From Streptomyces sp. NBC_00224 (GTDB lineage Bacteria > Actinomycetota > Actinomycetes > Streptomycetales > Streptomycetaceae), in assembly GCF_041435195.1 (NCBI RefSeq), contig NZ_CP108106.1:6735501-6799500 (forward strand): a stretch of DNA of 64,000 bases. Reading direction: 5' to 3'. A model generated the notes under the pieces. It ran no database searches, was not told the DNA's origin, and worked only from the letters and a program-made list of their open reading frames with translations. Each line of letters begins with the position of its first letter. Position 1 is the stretch's first letter. A program made the translations under genes and the position numbers. Below are positions 26,061-34,440 of the stretch, piece by piece.

Positions 26061-26807
26061 GTGACGTCAGTCGACAAGCCGACCACCACGACCGCCGCCA
26101 AGCACGCGCGCACCGCACCGGACGCCGACGCCAAAGCCGTCACCGAAGCCGCGCTCTTCGAGGCGTTCGGCGGGATCCGGGGCATGGTGGAGACGTGCCT
26201 GCCCGGGCTCCTCTTCGTCACGATCTTCACGGTCAACAAGGACCTGCACAGCTCGGCGATCGCCGCCGTCGCGGTCTCTCTGCTGCTCCTCGTGGTCCGG
26301 CTGATCCGCAAGGACACCGTCAAGCACGCCTTCAGCGGCGTCTTCGGCGTGGCCTTCGGCGTGGTCTTCGCGATGATGACGGGCAACGCGAAGGACTTCT
26401 ATCTGCCGGGCATGCTCTACACCCTGGGCCTGGCCGTCGCGTATCTGGTGACGACGCTCTTCGGGGTCCCGCTGATCGGGCTGATGCTGGGCCCGGTCTT
26501 CAAGGAGAACCTGTCCTGGCGCACCAGGAACCCCGGCCGCAAGAAGGCGTACGCGAAGGCCAGTTGGGCCTGGGGCCTGATCCTGCTCGCCAAGTGCGCG
26601 ATCCTCTTCCCGCTCTACTGGTGGGCCAACACCTCCCAGCTCGGCTGGGTGCTGATCGCCCTGAAGATCCCGCCGTTCCTGCTGGCGGTCTGGCTGACCT
26701 GGATCTTCCTGGCCAAGGCCCCGCCGCCCATCGACGTGTTCGCGGAGATGGAAGCGGAAGAGGAGGCCGCGAAGGCGGCCAAGGCCGCCGAGGCGGCCGG
26801 AAGCTGA
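26061..26807 (+). CDS. DUF3159 family membrane protein
   Basis: A 248-aa polytopic protein with about six hydrophobic segments (from ~50-66, 70-87, 97-113, 120-150, 175-196 and 200-222) between a Thr/Ala-rich N-terminus and an acidic coiled C-terminus (EMEAEEEAAKAAKAA). It is conserved in actinobacteria as DUF3159. The gene uses GTG 26061, 3 bp after the OB-fold stop, and ends in a terminator hairpin. Its position beside K+-related genes hints at, but does not prove, an ion-related role. Confidence 0.82.
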   Translation: MTSVDKPTTTTAAKHARTAPDADAKAVTEAALFEAFGGIRGMVETCLPGLLFVTIFTVNKDLHSSAIAAVAVSLLLLVVRLIRKDTVKHAFSGVFGVAFGVVFAMMTGNAKDFYLPGMLYTLGLAVAYLVTTLFGVPLIGLMLGPVFKENLSWRTRNPGRKKAYAKASWAWGLILLAKCAILFPLYWWANTSQLGWVLIALKIPPFLLAVWLTWIFLAKAPPPIDVFAEMEAEEEAAKAAKAAEAAGS

Positions 26808-26819
26808 GCTCATGTCAGA

Positions 26820-26847
26820 GGGCCCGGGGTGCACGCACCCCGGGCCC
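26820..26847. terminator. Bidirectional terminator between DUF3159 and trkA genes
   Basis: A perfect 13-bp inverted repeat (GGGCCCGGGGTGC / GCACCCCGGGCCC) lies between convergent genes, with a minimal loop. Confidence 0.85.
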
Positions 26848-26863
26848 CTCTCACGTACGACCG

Positions 26864-27541
26864 TCAGCTCGCGGCGTCATCCCGCCGCACCGACAGCAGG
26901 TCCTCCAGCTGCTCCTCCTGGGCCTGCGCGGCGACGAACAGCAGCTCGTCGCCCGCCTCCAGGGTCTCCTCCGGCTGCGGAGTGAGCACCCGGGTGCCCC
27001 GGATGATCGTGACCAGCGAGGTGTTGTCGGGCCAGGCCACGTCCCCGACCTGGGTGCCCGCCAGCGCCGACTCCGGCGGCAGCGTCAGCTCGACCAGGTT
27101 GGCGTCGCCGTGGCTGAAGCGCAGCAGCCGTACCAGGTCGCCGACGCTCACCGCCTCCTCGACCAGCGCCGACATCAGCCGCGGGGTCGAGACGGCGACG
27201 TCCACGCCCCACGACTCGTTGAACAGCCACTCGTTCTTCGGGTTGTTGACCCGGGCGACCACGCGCGGCACGCCGTACTCGGTCTTCGCGAGCAGCGAGA
27301 CGACCAGGTTGACCTTGTCGTCGCCGGTGGCCGCGATGACCACGTTGCAGCGCTGGAGCGCCGCCTCGTCCAGCGAGGTGATCTCACAGGCGTCGGCGAG
27401 CAGCCACTCCGCCTGCGGCACCCGCTCCACCGAGATGGCGGTGGGCGCCTTGTCCACGAGGAGCACCTCGTGACCGTTCTCCAGAAGCTCGCCCGCGATG
27501 GAACGACCCACCGCGCCGGCCCCGGCAATCGCGACGCGCAT
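26864..27541 (-). CDS. TrkA/RCK potassium-channel regulatory protein (second copy, CeoC-like)
   Basis: A 225-aa cytoplasmic K+-transport regulator. TrkA-N Rossmann domain with GAGAVGRSIA (7-16), the acidic ribose-binding VDKA and the NAD-contact ATGDDKVN. TrkA-C domain (~140-220). Such proteins gate K+ transporters in response to nucleotides (NAD(H), ATP or c-di-AMP). ATG 27541 overlaps the stop of the upstream paralogue by one base, so the two are coupled, as in the mycobacterial ceoBC pair. Confidence 0.88.
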   Translation of the reverse strand: MRVAIAGAGAVGRSIAGELLENGHEVLLVDKAPTAISVERVPQAEWLLADACEITSLDEAALQRCNVVIAATGDDKVNLVVSLLAKTEYGVPRVVARVNNPKNEWLFNESWGVDVAVSTPRLMSALVEEAVSVGDLVRLLRFSHGDANLVELTLPPESALAGTQVGDVAWPDNTSLVTIIRGTRVLTPQPEETLEAGDELLFVAAQAQEEQLEDLLSVRRDDAAS

Positions 27542-28209
27542 CAGTGATCGCCCTCCTCGGGACCCTGGGCGAAGGCCGCCTCGACCTTCTCGACCTCGTC
27601 CGTACGCATCATCACGTGGACGAGGTCGCCTTCCTGCAGGACCGTCTGGGAGCTCGGCAGCACCGCTTCGCCCAGCCGGGTGAGGAACGCGACGCGCACG
27701 CCCGTCTCCTCCTGCAGCTTGCTGATCTTGTGGCCGATCCAGGCCGTGGAGGTGTGCACCTCCGCCAGCTGCAGCGCGCCGCTCGGGTCGCTCCACAGCG
27801 GCTCCGAGCCGGACGGCAGCAGCCGTCGCAGCATCTGGTCGGCGGTCCAGCGGACCGTGGCGACCGTCGGGATGCCGAGCCGCTGGTACACCTCGGCGCG
27901 GCGCGGGTCGTAGATGCGGGCCGCGACGTTCTCGATCCCGAACATCTCGCGGGCCACCCGGGCCGCGATGATGTTGGAGTTGTCGCCGCTGGAGACCGCC
28001 GCGAACGCGCCGGCCTCCTCGATCCCCGCTTCACGCAGGGTGTCCTGGTCGAAGCCGACGCCGGTGACCCGGCGCCCGCTGAACCCGGAACCGAGCCGGC
28101 GGAAGGCCGTGGGGTCCTGGTCGATGACGGCGACCGTGTGCCCCTGCTGCTCCAAGGTCTGCGCGAGAGCGGCTCCCACTCGCCCGCAGCCCATGATGAC
28201 GATGTGCAC
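27541..28209 (-). CDS. TrkA/RCK potassium-channel regulatory protein (first copy, CeoB-like)
   Basis: A 222-aa protein with RCK-N GCGRVGAALA (7-16), VIDQDP, SSGDNSN and an RCK-C domain ending around residue 212. Probably a hetero-oligomer with the overlapping downstream paralogue, regulating a K+ importer. The KimA-like transporter lies about 1 kb away on the other strand. The start ATG 28209 is the first in the frame. Confidence 0.88.
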   Translation of the reverse strand: MHIVIMGCGRVGAALAQTLEQQGHTVAVIDQDPTAFRRLGSGFSGRRVTGVGFDQDTLREAGIEEAGAFAAVSSGDNSNIIAARVAREMFGIENVAARIYDPRRAEVYQRLGIPTVATVRWTADQMLRRLLPSGSEPLWSDPSGALQLAEVHTSTAWIGHKISKLQEETGVRVAFLTRLGEAVLPSSQTVLQEGDLVHVMMRTDEVEKVEAAFAQGPEEGDH

Positions 28210-28366
28210 GTCCCCTCACATACTTCCTTGTCGGCGTTGCCCGGTGACGAGCTTATGCGGCTCGCGGCGGGATGCACTCACCAGCGTCGGTACTTCCGCG
28301 GGCGCAGTCGGTGAGCCTCCCACCGGACGACGCCCCGCCGCACATCCGTCGCGCAGGCTGAGACGC

Positions 28367-29167
28367 GTGAAAACGACAAGGCGTTCACTCCCGCCGCACA
28401 CCGCGTCCGCCGGGGCGGTGGAGCACCCCCGCGCGGGCACCGCCGAGCGGCTCTGTCTGGCCACCGCGGCCGTCCTGTTCGCCTCCGGTCTGTTCCATCT
28501 GGGCGTGTTCGCGGTGGCGGGCGGCCCCTGGGACGGGCCGGTCTCCTGGCGCAAGCCCGCCACCTTCGGCCTGTCCTTCGGCCTCACCCTGGCCGCGCTG
28601 ACCTGGGTGACCTCGTACGTACGGACCGGGCCGCGCACCCGGACGGCCCTGCTCGGCCTGCTGGCCGCCGACAGCGTCCTGGAAGTGGCCGGGATCACCC
28701 TCCAGGCATGGCGGAAAGTGCCCTCGCACCTCGACATGGAGACGCCGTTCGACTCGGCCGTCTCGATGACGCTGGCCGTCGGCGGGGGCCTGCTCGTGGT
28801 GATCCTCACGTGGTTCGCGGCCGCCGCGTTCCGCCGCCCGCCGTCCGGACCGGCCGGGATGGCGCTCGCGGTCCGGGCGGGCTTCGCGATCCTGCTGGTC
28901 GCTCTCGCCTCCGGCGCCGCGATGATCGCCCGCGGCGTGGTGCTCACCCGCACCGGCCACCAGCTCGACGCCTACGCCTCGACCGCGCCGCTCAAGCCGC
29001 TGCACGGCGTGAGCCTGCACGCGGTCCTGGTCCTGCCCGCTCTCGCGTGGCTGCTGTCCCGTACGTCACTCGGCGCCGAGAACCGCGAGCGGACGGTGGC
29101 CGCGGCGACCGGCTGCTACCTGATCGCGGTCGTCGTCACGGCCGTGTGGGCGGCTCTCTCGTACTGA
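28367..29167 (+). CDS. Hypothetical polytopic membrane protein
   Basis: A 266-aa protein with about seven hydrophobic segments: roughly residues 28-48, 58-80, 85-105, 125-150, 165-190, 210-228 and 240-262. A conserved-looking WDGPVSWRKPATFGLSFG motif follows helix 1. The GTG 28367 start is a choice with only weak GAG upstream. I recognise no family. It lies between the ceo-like genes and the KimA-like gene, in the direction of the latter, 52 bp from its proposed start. Confidence 0.65.
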   Translation: MKTTRRSLPPHTASAGAVEHPRAGTAERLCLATAAVLFASGLFHLGVFAVAGGPWDGPVSWRKPATFGLSFGLTLAALTWVTSYVRTGPRTRTALLGLLAADSVLEVAGITLQAWRKVPSHLDMETPFDSAVSMTLAVGGGLLVVILTWFAAAAFRRPPSGPAGMALAVRAGFAILLVALASGAAMIARGVVLTRTGHQLDAYASTAPLKPLHGVSLHAVLVLPALAWLLSRTSLGAENRERTVAAATGCYLIAVVVTAVWAALSY

Positions 29168-29219
29168 TGGGGGGTGGCGGGTGGGCCGTGTCAATCCGCA
29201 GCCCCTACTCTTCTCTGTT

Positions 29220-31271
29220 GTGTCCAAACTGACCGACGTGCCCAAACGGATCCTGATCGGCCGGGCGCTGCGCAGCGACAAGCTGGGAGAAACGCTCCTC
29301 CCCAAGCGCATCGCGCTCCCCGTCTTCGCGTCCGACCCGCTCTCGTCCGTTGCGTACGCGCCCGGAGAAGTCCTCCTGGTGCTCTCCGTGGCGGGTGTGT
29401 CGGCGTACCACTTCAGCCCCTGGATCGCGGTCGCGGTCGTGGTGCTCATGTTCACCGTGGTCGCCTCGTACCGGCAGAACGTGCACGCCTACCCCAGCGG
29501 CGGTGGTGACTACGAGGTTGCCACCACCAACCTGGGGCCCAAGGCCGGACTCACCGTCGCCAGCGCGCTCCTCGTCGACTACGTCCTGACCGTCGCCGTC
29601 TCGATCGCCTCCGGCATCGAGAACCTCGGCTCGGCCGTCCCGTTCGTCGTCGAGCACAAGGTGCTCTGCGCGGTCGTCGTCATCGTGCTGCTCACGCTGA
29701 TGAACCTGCGCGGCGTGAAGGAGTCGGGCAACCTCTTCGCCATCCCCACGTACGTCTTCGTGGGCGGCGTCTTCGTCATGATCGCGTGGGGCGCCTTCAA
29801 GGGCATGGTCCTCGACGACACGATGAAGGCCCCGACGGCCGACTACACGATCCACGCCGAGCACCAGGGCCTGGCGGGCTTCGCGCTCGTCTTCCTGCTG
29901 CTGCGCGCCTTCTCCTCCGGCTGTGCCGCGCTCACCGGCGTCGAGGCGATCAGCAACGGCGTCCCGGCCTTCCGCAAGCCCAAGTCCAAGAACGCGGCGA
30001 CCACCCTCGCCCTGATGGGCGGCCTCGCGGTCACCATGTTCTGCGGCATCATCGCGCTGGCCATGACCACCAAGGTGCGGATGGCCGAGAAGCCCGCCAC
30101 CGACCTGCTCAGCAACGGCGTCCCGGTCGGCGACGGCTACGTCCAGAACCCGGTGATCTCCCAGGTCGCGGAGGCCGTCTTCGGCAAGGGCAGCTTCCTC
30201 TTCATCATCCTGGCCGCGGCCACCGCGCTGGTCCTGTTCCTGGCCGCCAACACCGCGTACAACGGCTTCCCGCTGCTCGGCTCGATCCTCGCCCAGGACC
30301 GCTATCTGCCGCGCCAGCTGCACACCCGCGGCGACCGCCTCGCGTTCTCCAACGGCATCGTGCTGCTGGCCGGGGCCGCGATCCTGCTCGTGGTGATATA
30401 CGGCGCGGACTCGACCCGGCTGATCCAGCTCTACATCGTCGGCGTCTTCGTCTCGTTCACCCTGAGCCAGACCGGCATGGTCCGGCACTGGAACCGGCAC
30501 CTCGCCACCGAGCAGGACCCGGCCAAGCGCCGCCGCATGGTCCGCTCCCGCGCGATCAACACCTTCGGCGCCTTCTTCACCGGGCTCGTCCTGGTCGTCG
30601 TCCTCGCCACCAAGTTCACCCACGGTGCCTGGGTCGCCCTGATGGGCATGGTGATCTTCTACGGAACGATGACCGCGATCCGCAAGCACTACGACAAGGT
30701 GGCCGACGAGATCGCGGCGGCCGAGGAGCGCCCGGACGAGTACGTCCGCCCCTCGCGCGTGCACTCCGTGGTCCTGGTCTCCAAGCTCCACAAGCCGACC
30801 CTGCGCGCCCTCGCCTACGCCAAGCTGCTGCACGCCAACCAGCTGGAGGCGATCAGCGTCAGCGTCGACGCGGCCGAGACCAAGGCGCTCAAGGACGAGT
30901 GGGAGCGGCGCGGCATCGACGTACCGCTGAAGATCATCGACTCGCCGTACCGCGAGATCACCCGCCCGGTCATCGAGTACGTCAAGGGTCTGCGCCGCGA
31001 GAGCCCGCGCGACGCGGTCAGCGTCTACATCCCCGAGTACGTGGTGGGCCACTGGTACGAGCACCTGCTGCACAACCAGAGCGCACTGCGCCTGAAGGGC
31101 CGCCTGCTCTTCACGCCGGGCGTGATGGTGACGTCCGTCCCCTACCAGCTCCAGTCCTCCGAGGCCGCCAAGAAGCGGGCCCGCAAGCGGCAGGACTGGA
31201 ACGCGCCGGGTTCGGTGCGGCGGGGCCCGGTGGCGCCGCAGCGCCCGAAGGAGCCTAGCGGGAAGGGCTGA
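29220..31271 (+). CDS. KimA-like APC-superfamily potassium importer
   Basis: A 683-aa transporter resembling B. subtilis KimA (YdaO) throughout: ASDPLSSVAYAPGE in helix 1, YPSGGGDY, LLVDYVLTVAVS, AFSSGCAALTGVEAISN, FSNGIV, FTLSQTGM. After about 12 transmembrane helices comes a cytoplasmic USP-like domain (~500-660) ending in HLLHNQSALRL and VPYQL. KimA imports K+ and is inhibited by c-di-AMP in Firmicutes. GTG 29220 is preferred, matching the usual N-terminus (VSKLTDVPKRILIG); TACTCT 8 nt upstream may give a nearly leaderless mRNA. GTG 29181 would add 13 residues. Substrate is inferred from family and neighbours. Confidence 0.85.
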   Translation: MSKLTDVPKRILIGRALRSDKLGETLLPKRIALPVFASDPLSSVAYAPGEVLLVLSVAGVSAYHFSPWIAVAVVVLMFTVVASYRQNVHAYPSGGGDYEVATTNLGPKAGLTVASALLVDYVLTVAVSIASGIENLGSAVPFVVEHKVLCAVVVIVLLTLMNLRGVKESGNLFAIPTYVFVGGVFVMIAWGAFKGMVLDDTMKAPTADYTIHAEHQGLAGFALVFLLLRAFSSGCAALTGVEAISNGVPAFRKPKSKNAATTLALMGGLAVTMFCGIIALAMTTKVRMAEKPATDLLSNGVPVGDGYVQNPVISQVAEAVFGKGSFLFIILAAATALVLFLAANTAYNGFPLLGSILAQDRYLPRQLHTRGDRLAFSNGIVLLAGAAILLVVIYGADSTRLIQLYIVGVFVSFTLSQTGMVRHWNRHLATEQDPAKRRRMVRSRAINTFGAFFTGLVLVVVLATKFTHGAWVALMGMVIFYGTMTAIRKHYDKVADEIAAAEERPDEYVRPSRVHSVVLVSKLHKPTLRALAYAKLLHANQLEAISVSVDAAETKALKDEWERRGIDVPLKIIDSPYREITRPVIEYVKGLRRESPRDAVSVYIPEYVVGHWYEHLLHNQSALRLKGRLLFTPGVMVTSVPYQLQSSEAAKKRARKRQDWNAPGSVRRGPVAPQRPKEPSGKG

Positions 31272-31303
31272 GCGGGTAGGGCTGAGCGGTCCGCTCGCCG
31301 ACG

Positions 31304-31343
31304 TAGACTGGGGGGCTGCCGTCCGTATGCGGACGGCAGCCCC
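31304..31343 (+). promoter_or_regulatory. -10 element and 5'-UTR hairpin upstream of trmA
   Basis: TAGACT (31304-31309) is a good -10 box. Three bases later a perfect 14-bp inverted repeat begins (31312-31325 / 31330-31343, loop TATG). Transcription from this promoter would place the hairpin at the very 5' end of the trmA mRNA. It may also terminate the KimA-like gene. Confidence 0.65.
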
Positions 31344-31372
31344 TCCCTCACCACTTCTGGAGTCACCCCCAC

Positions 31373-32707
31373 ATGCAGAACGAGTCTGAGCCTTCGTCTT
31401 CGCTGGTCGGGGAGGAGTACGAGGTCGAGGTCGGCCCCGTGGCGCACGGTGGCCACTGCATCGCCCGCACGGAGCAGGGCCGGGTGCTGTTCGTGAGGCA
31501 CGCGCTGCCGGGTGAGAAGGTCGTGGCCCGCGTGACGGAGGGCGAGGAGGACTCCCGCTACCTGCGCGCGGACGCGGTCGAGGTGTTGTCGCCGTCCAAG
31601 GACCGGGTCGAGGCGCCGTGCGTGTTCGCGGGCCCCGGCAAGTGCGGGGGCTGCGACTGGCAGCACGCGAAGCCGGGCGCGCAGCGCCGCTTCAAGGGCG
31701 AGGTCATCGCCGAGCAGCTGCAGCGGCTCGCCGGACTGACGCCCGAGGAGGCCGGCTGGGACGGCACGGTCATGCCGGCCGAGGGCGACAAGCTCCCCGC
31801 GGGCCAGGTCCCGGCGTGGCGCACCCGCGTCCAGTACGCCATCGACGAGGACGGCCACGCCGGCCTGCGCAAGCACCGCTCGCACGACGTCCAGGTGATC
31901 GACCACTGCATGATCGCGGCGCCCGGCGTCAGCGAGCTCGGCATCGAGAAGCGCGAGTGGCCGCAGATGGAGTCGGTCGAGGCGATCGCCGCGACGGGCT
32001 CGCACGACCGCCAGGTCGTACTGACCCCGCGCACCGGCGGCCGCCTCCCGCTGGTCGAACTCGACAAGCCGGTCTCGGTCCTCCGGGTGGAGGAGAAGGA
32101 CGGCGGCGTCCACCGCGTCCACGGCCGAGCCTTCGTCCGCGAGCGCGCCGACGAGCGCACCTACCGCGTGGGCATGGGCGGCTTCTGGCAGGTCCACCCG
32201 CAGGCCGCGGACACCCTGGTCAAGGCCGTGATGCAGGGCCTGATGCCGCGCAAGGGCGAGATGGCGCTGGACCTGTACTGCGGTGTCGGCATCTTCGCGG
32301 GCGCCCTCGCCGAGCGCCTCGGCGAGACCGGCGCCGTCCTGGGCATCGAGTCGGGCAAGCGCGCGGTGGAGGACGCCCGCCACAACCTGGCCGACTTCCC
32401 CCGCGTCCGCGTCGAACAGGGCAAGGTCGAGCAGGTCCTGCCCCGCACGAAGATCACCGAGGCAGACCTGATCGTCCTCGACCCGCCGCGCGCGGGCGCG
32501 GGCAAGCAGACGGTGCGCTACCTGTCGGGCTTGGGCGCGCGCCGCATCGCGTACGTCGCTTGCGATCCGGCGGCGCTGGCGCGGGATCTGGGGTATTTCC
32601 GGGAGGGGGGGTATCGGGTGCGGACGCTTCGGGCGTTTGATCTGTTTCCTATGACGCATCATGTGGAGTGCGTCGCGATCCTTGAGCCTGCCGAAAAGGG
32701 CGCCTGA
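31373..32707 (+). CDS. TrmA/RlmD-family RNA (uracil-5-)-methyltransferase, 3' end replaced by island DNA
   Basis: A 444-aa SAM-dependent methyltransferase. TRAM domain (~8-70), iron-sulfur ligands C83, C91, C94 and a later Cys (~182), SAM motif LDLYCGVGIFAG (~300), DPPRAG (~369) and the catalytic Cys of VACDPAAL (~393). It methylates C5 of a uridine in rRNA or tRNA; the target cannot be assigned. The last ~50 codons (from about 32556) show markedly weaker G/C-ending codon bias than the rest, and the C-terminus ends EPAEKGA. A second, stranded end encoding EPVRDEG is at 39023-39085. The gene is the integration target of the adjacent island. Confidence 0.88.
   Translation: MQNESEPSSSLVGEEYEVEVGPVAHGGHCIARTEQGRVLFVRHALPGEKVVARVTEGEEDSRYLRADAVEVLSPSKDRVEAPCVFAGPGKCGGCDWQHAKPGAQRRFKGEVIAEQLQRLAGLTPEEAGWDGTVMPAEGDKLPAGQVPAWRTRVQYAIDEDGHAGLRKHRSHDVQVIDHCMIAAPGVSELGIEKREWPQMESVEAIAATGSHDRQVVLTPRTGGRLPLVELDKPVSVLRVEEKDGGVHRVHGRAFVRERADERTYRVGMGGFWQVHPQAADTLVKAVMQGLMPRKGEMALDLYCGVGIFAGALAERLGETGAVLGIESGKRAVEDARHNLADFPRVRVEQGKVEQVLPRTKITEADLIVLDPPRAGAGKQTVRYLSGLGARRIAYVACDPAALARDLGYFREGGYRVRTLRAFDLFPMTHHVECVAILEPAEKGA
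32645..32673. repeat. Left attachment-like direct repeat
   Basis: 29 bp within the 3' end of trmA, encoding FPMTHHVEC plus two bases. It is identical to 39023-39051 except at 32650 (T versus G). The perfect core is the 23 bp 32651-32673. Confidence 0.85.
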
Positions 32708-32762
32708 CCTGCGGTTTCACCGAGTGTGCATTATGTGCGTTGTGGGCGTTACGGGCGATATC

Positions 32763-32830
32763 TTGACGCATATTCGACGCACGTGAGGCCCTTCTGACGC
32801 ACGTTTGACGCACGTTCTGATGGTGCGTCA
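32763..32830. repeat. GACGCACGTT-type iterons at the left island end
   Basis: Copies at 32763-32774, 32773-32784, 32793-32805 and 32805-32816 share (T)GACGCAcgt with about 10-20 bp spacing. An inverted copy GTGCGTCA lies at 32823-32830. Related copies occur near the right end. They could be recombinase or Rep binding sites. Confidence 0.65.
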
Positions 32831-32933
32831 GGCTGTTGTTCTTGCAGGTGGCGGTGCGTCGGGTGTGGGTCTTCGGGGTTACGTCTTTACCGTCTCTTGG
32901 TGAAAATCCGTGGGTAGTGGCCCGATTCGGGGC

Positions 32934-34322
32934 TCAGTAGGAGCGGGGGCCGTAGGGGCTCCAGTGGCCGAGGAAGGGCTTGAGGTCGTCGCCGCTGGGC
33001 TTCGGTGGGCTGGGCAACTTCGGCGCTGAGGCGGAGTCGGTGAGGTGCTGGAGGTGAGCGTCTGCGAAGGCTAGCCACGCCTCGATCTCGGTCCTTTCTT
33101 GTCCAGGCGGCAGTGATGTGGCGTGGTCGCGTACTGCTGTGACGTAATCGGTCAGGCGCTTGGCCTGGTGCCAGGCGTCTGCCTGTTCTCCGAGGTGATT
33201 GACGCGATAGGCGTGGGCGTATGCGGCGCGTGCTTCCTGCATGGAGGCTTCCCAGCGCCGCTGCTGCTCCTCGCGGGTTTGCTGGTCTGCGCGGCGTTTG
33301 CGTTCGGCGGCCTCGCCGCGGAGGTCGACTTCCTGCGCGATTTCGGCGAGTTGGTCCTCCAGTGGCCGGTCGGGGAGGTCAGCCCATTCGCTGGCGCGAT
33401 GCGGGTTGCCGCCACGGAGAATGAAACGCAGGCGGTTTGAGGGGGTGTAGTCGAAGCGGGCGATGCGCATCCATGAGTACTTCTTGGCGTCGGCGAGTTC
33501 CTTGTCGGTGGGGACGTGTTCGCTGCGGTCCTGTTCTTGGAGGACGAGGAATCCGATACTTTCGCCTTGGGTGGTGATGGTGAAGTGCGGTGGTGCGCTG
33601 CGGCGCCGATGGGGTGGGGGAGCGCCTTGTGTGGTTCCGAGCGCTGCCTTATTGCCTTGTGTTTCGGAGGCGGTGATGAGGGCCTGGATGATGCGCAAGG
33701 CTCGGCCTTGGACGGGTTTGGTCAGACCCATGGGTTGCGGCAGTTTTTGAAGGGTGGTCACGACGGAGTGGGGTTTGGTGAGTCTGACCGGAACGGGCAG
33801 CGGGGCGAGTTCGGCGAGGCGCCAGGCGGGGATGTCGACGAGTTTGATTTCGTAGCCGCGGTGGGTGCGGTATCCGTGGAGTTCCTGCGTGTGGGGGATC
33901 TTGCCGGACTTGCGGGCGGCGTTGACTCGTGACGTCCAATTCACTGCGTGTGGGCCGGATTCGAGGGGTTTGATGAGACAGCCGTCGTTCGCGGCCAGTT
34001 CTTCGAGGAGCTGGTCCGCGTAGTTCGTACGGGCCTTCGGCGCTGTCTTAGGCCGTGATGGCGCCGCTCGTCGGCCGGGCCGCGCAGGCGGTTCAGTACT
34101 CGGCTCCAGAGGGCAGATGCCACGTTCGGTGAGATGCCGCCGCCCTTTGTCGGTGAGACGGGCGCTCCAATACCCGCGGTGTTTGGTGATTTTGACGAGC
34201 CCTCGGCTTTGCAGGGCCTGAGCGCTGACCTTGTACGTACTGTCCGGCCAGACTCCGTCGGGACACCCTTGGCTCACCCAGTCGAGCACCGCCTGCTGCC
34301 GGTCGTTGAGGAGCTGGTTCAT
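32934..34322 (-). CDS. Winged-helix-like protein of unknown function (island gene)
   Basis: A 462-aa protein. ATG 34322 has GGGAG upstream. An N-terminal winged-helix-like region (~1-65) includes QQAVLDWVSQGCPDG, the YKVSAQALQSRGLVKIT recognition-like helix and WSARLTDKGRRHL wing. A second similar module may follow at ~95-160. Residues ~340-400 are charged and helical, probably coiled coil (AERKRRADQQTREEQQRRWEAS). It lacks a recognised catalytic motif. It lies 118 bp downstream of the restriction-modification gene on the same strand and may be its partner or a regulator. Function unknown. Confidence 0.7.
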   Translation of the reverse strand: MNQLLNDRQQAVLDWVSQGCPDGVWPDSTYKVSAQALQSRGLVKITKHRGYWSARLTDKGRRHLTERGICPLEPSTEPPARPGRRAAPSRPKTAPKARTNYADQLLEELAANDGCLIKPLESGPHAVNWTSRVNAARKSGKIPHTQELHGYRTHRGYEIKLVDIPAWRLAELAPLPVPVRLTKPHSVVTTLQKLPQPMGLTKPVQGRALRIIQALITASETQGNKAALGTTQGAPPPHRRRSAPPHFTITTQGESIGFLVLQEQDRSEHVPTDKELADAKKYSWMRIARFDYTPSNRLRFILRGGNPHRASEWADLPDRPLEDQLAEIAQEVDLRGEAAERKRRADQQTREEQQRRWEASMQEARAAYAHAYRVNHLGEQADAWHQAKRLTDYVTAVRDHATSLPPGQERTEIEAWLAFADAHLQHLTDSASAPKLPSPPKPSGDDLKPFLGHWSPYGPRSY

Positions 34323-34440
34323 GTGGTTCTCCCGCGGTCCCGGGTGCGCTGCCCTGGGAACAATGCCCACTGCTCCCGAGGGAATTCGGGACGTGCCGAG
34401 AGGCCCCCTCGTTCTGGGTTCCTCGGCTGGGCACCATCAG

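Noticed and set aside
29181..29222. Upstream GTG as start of the KimA-like transporter
   Set aside because: Gives a 13-residue extension not seen in the family N-terminus as I know it; kept only as an alternative.
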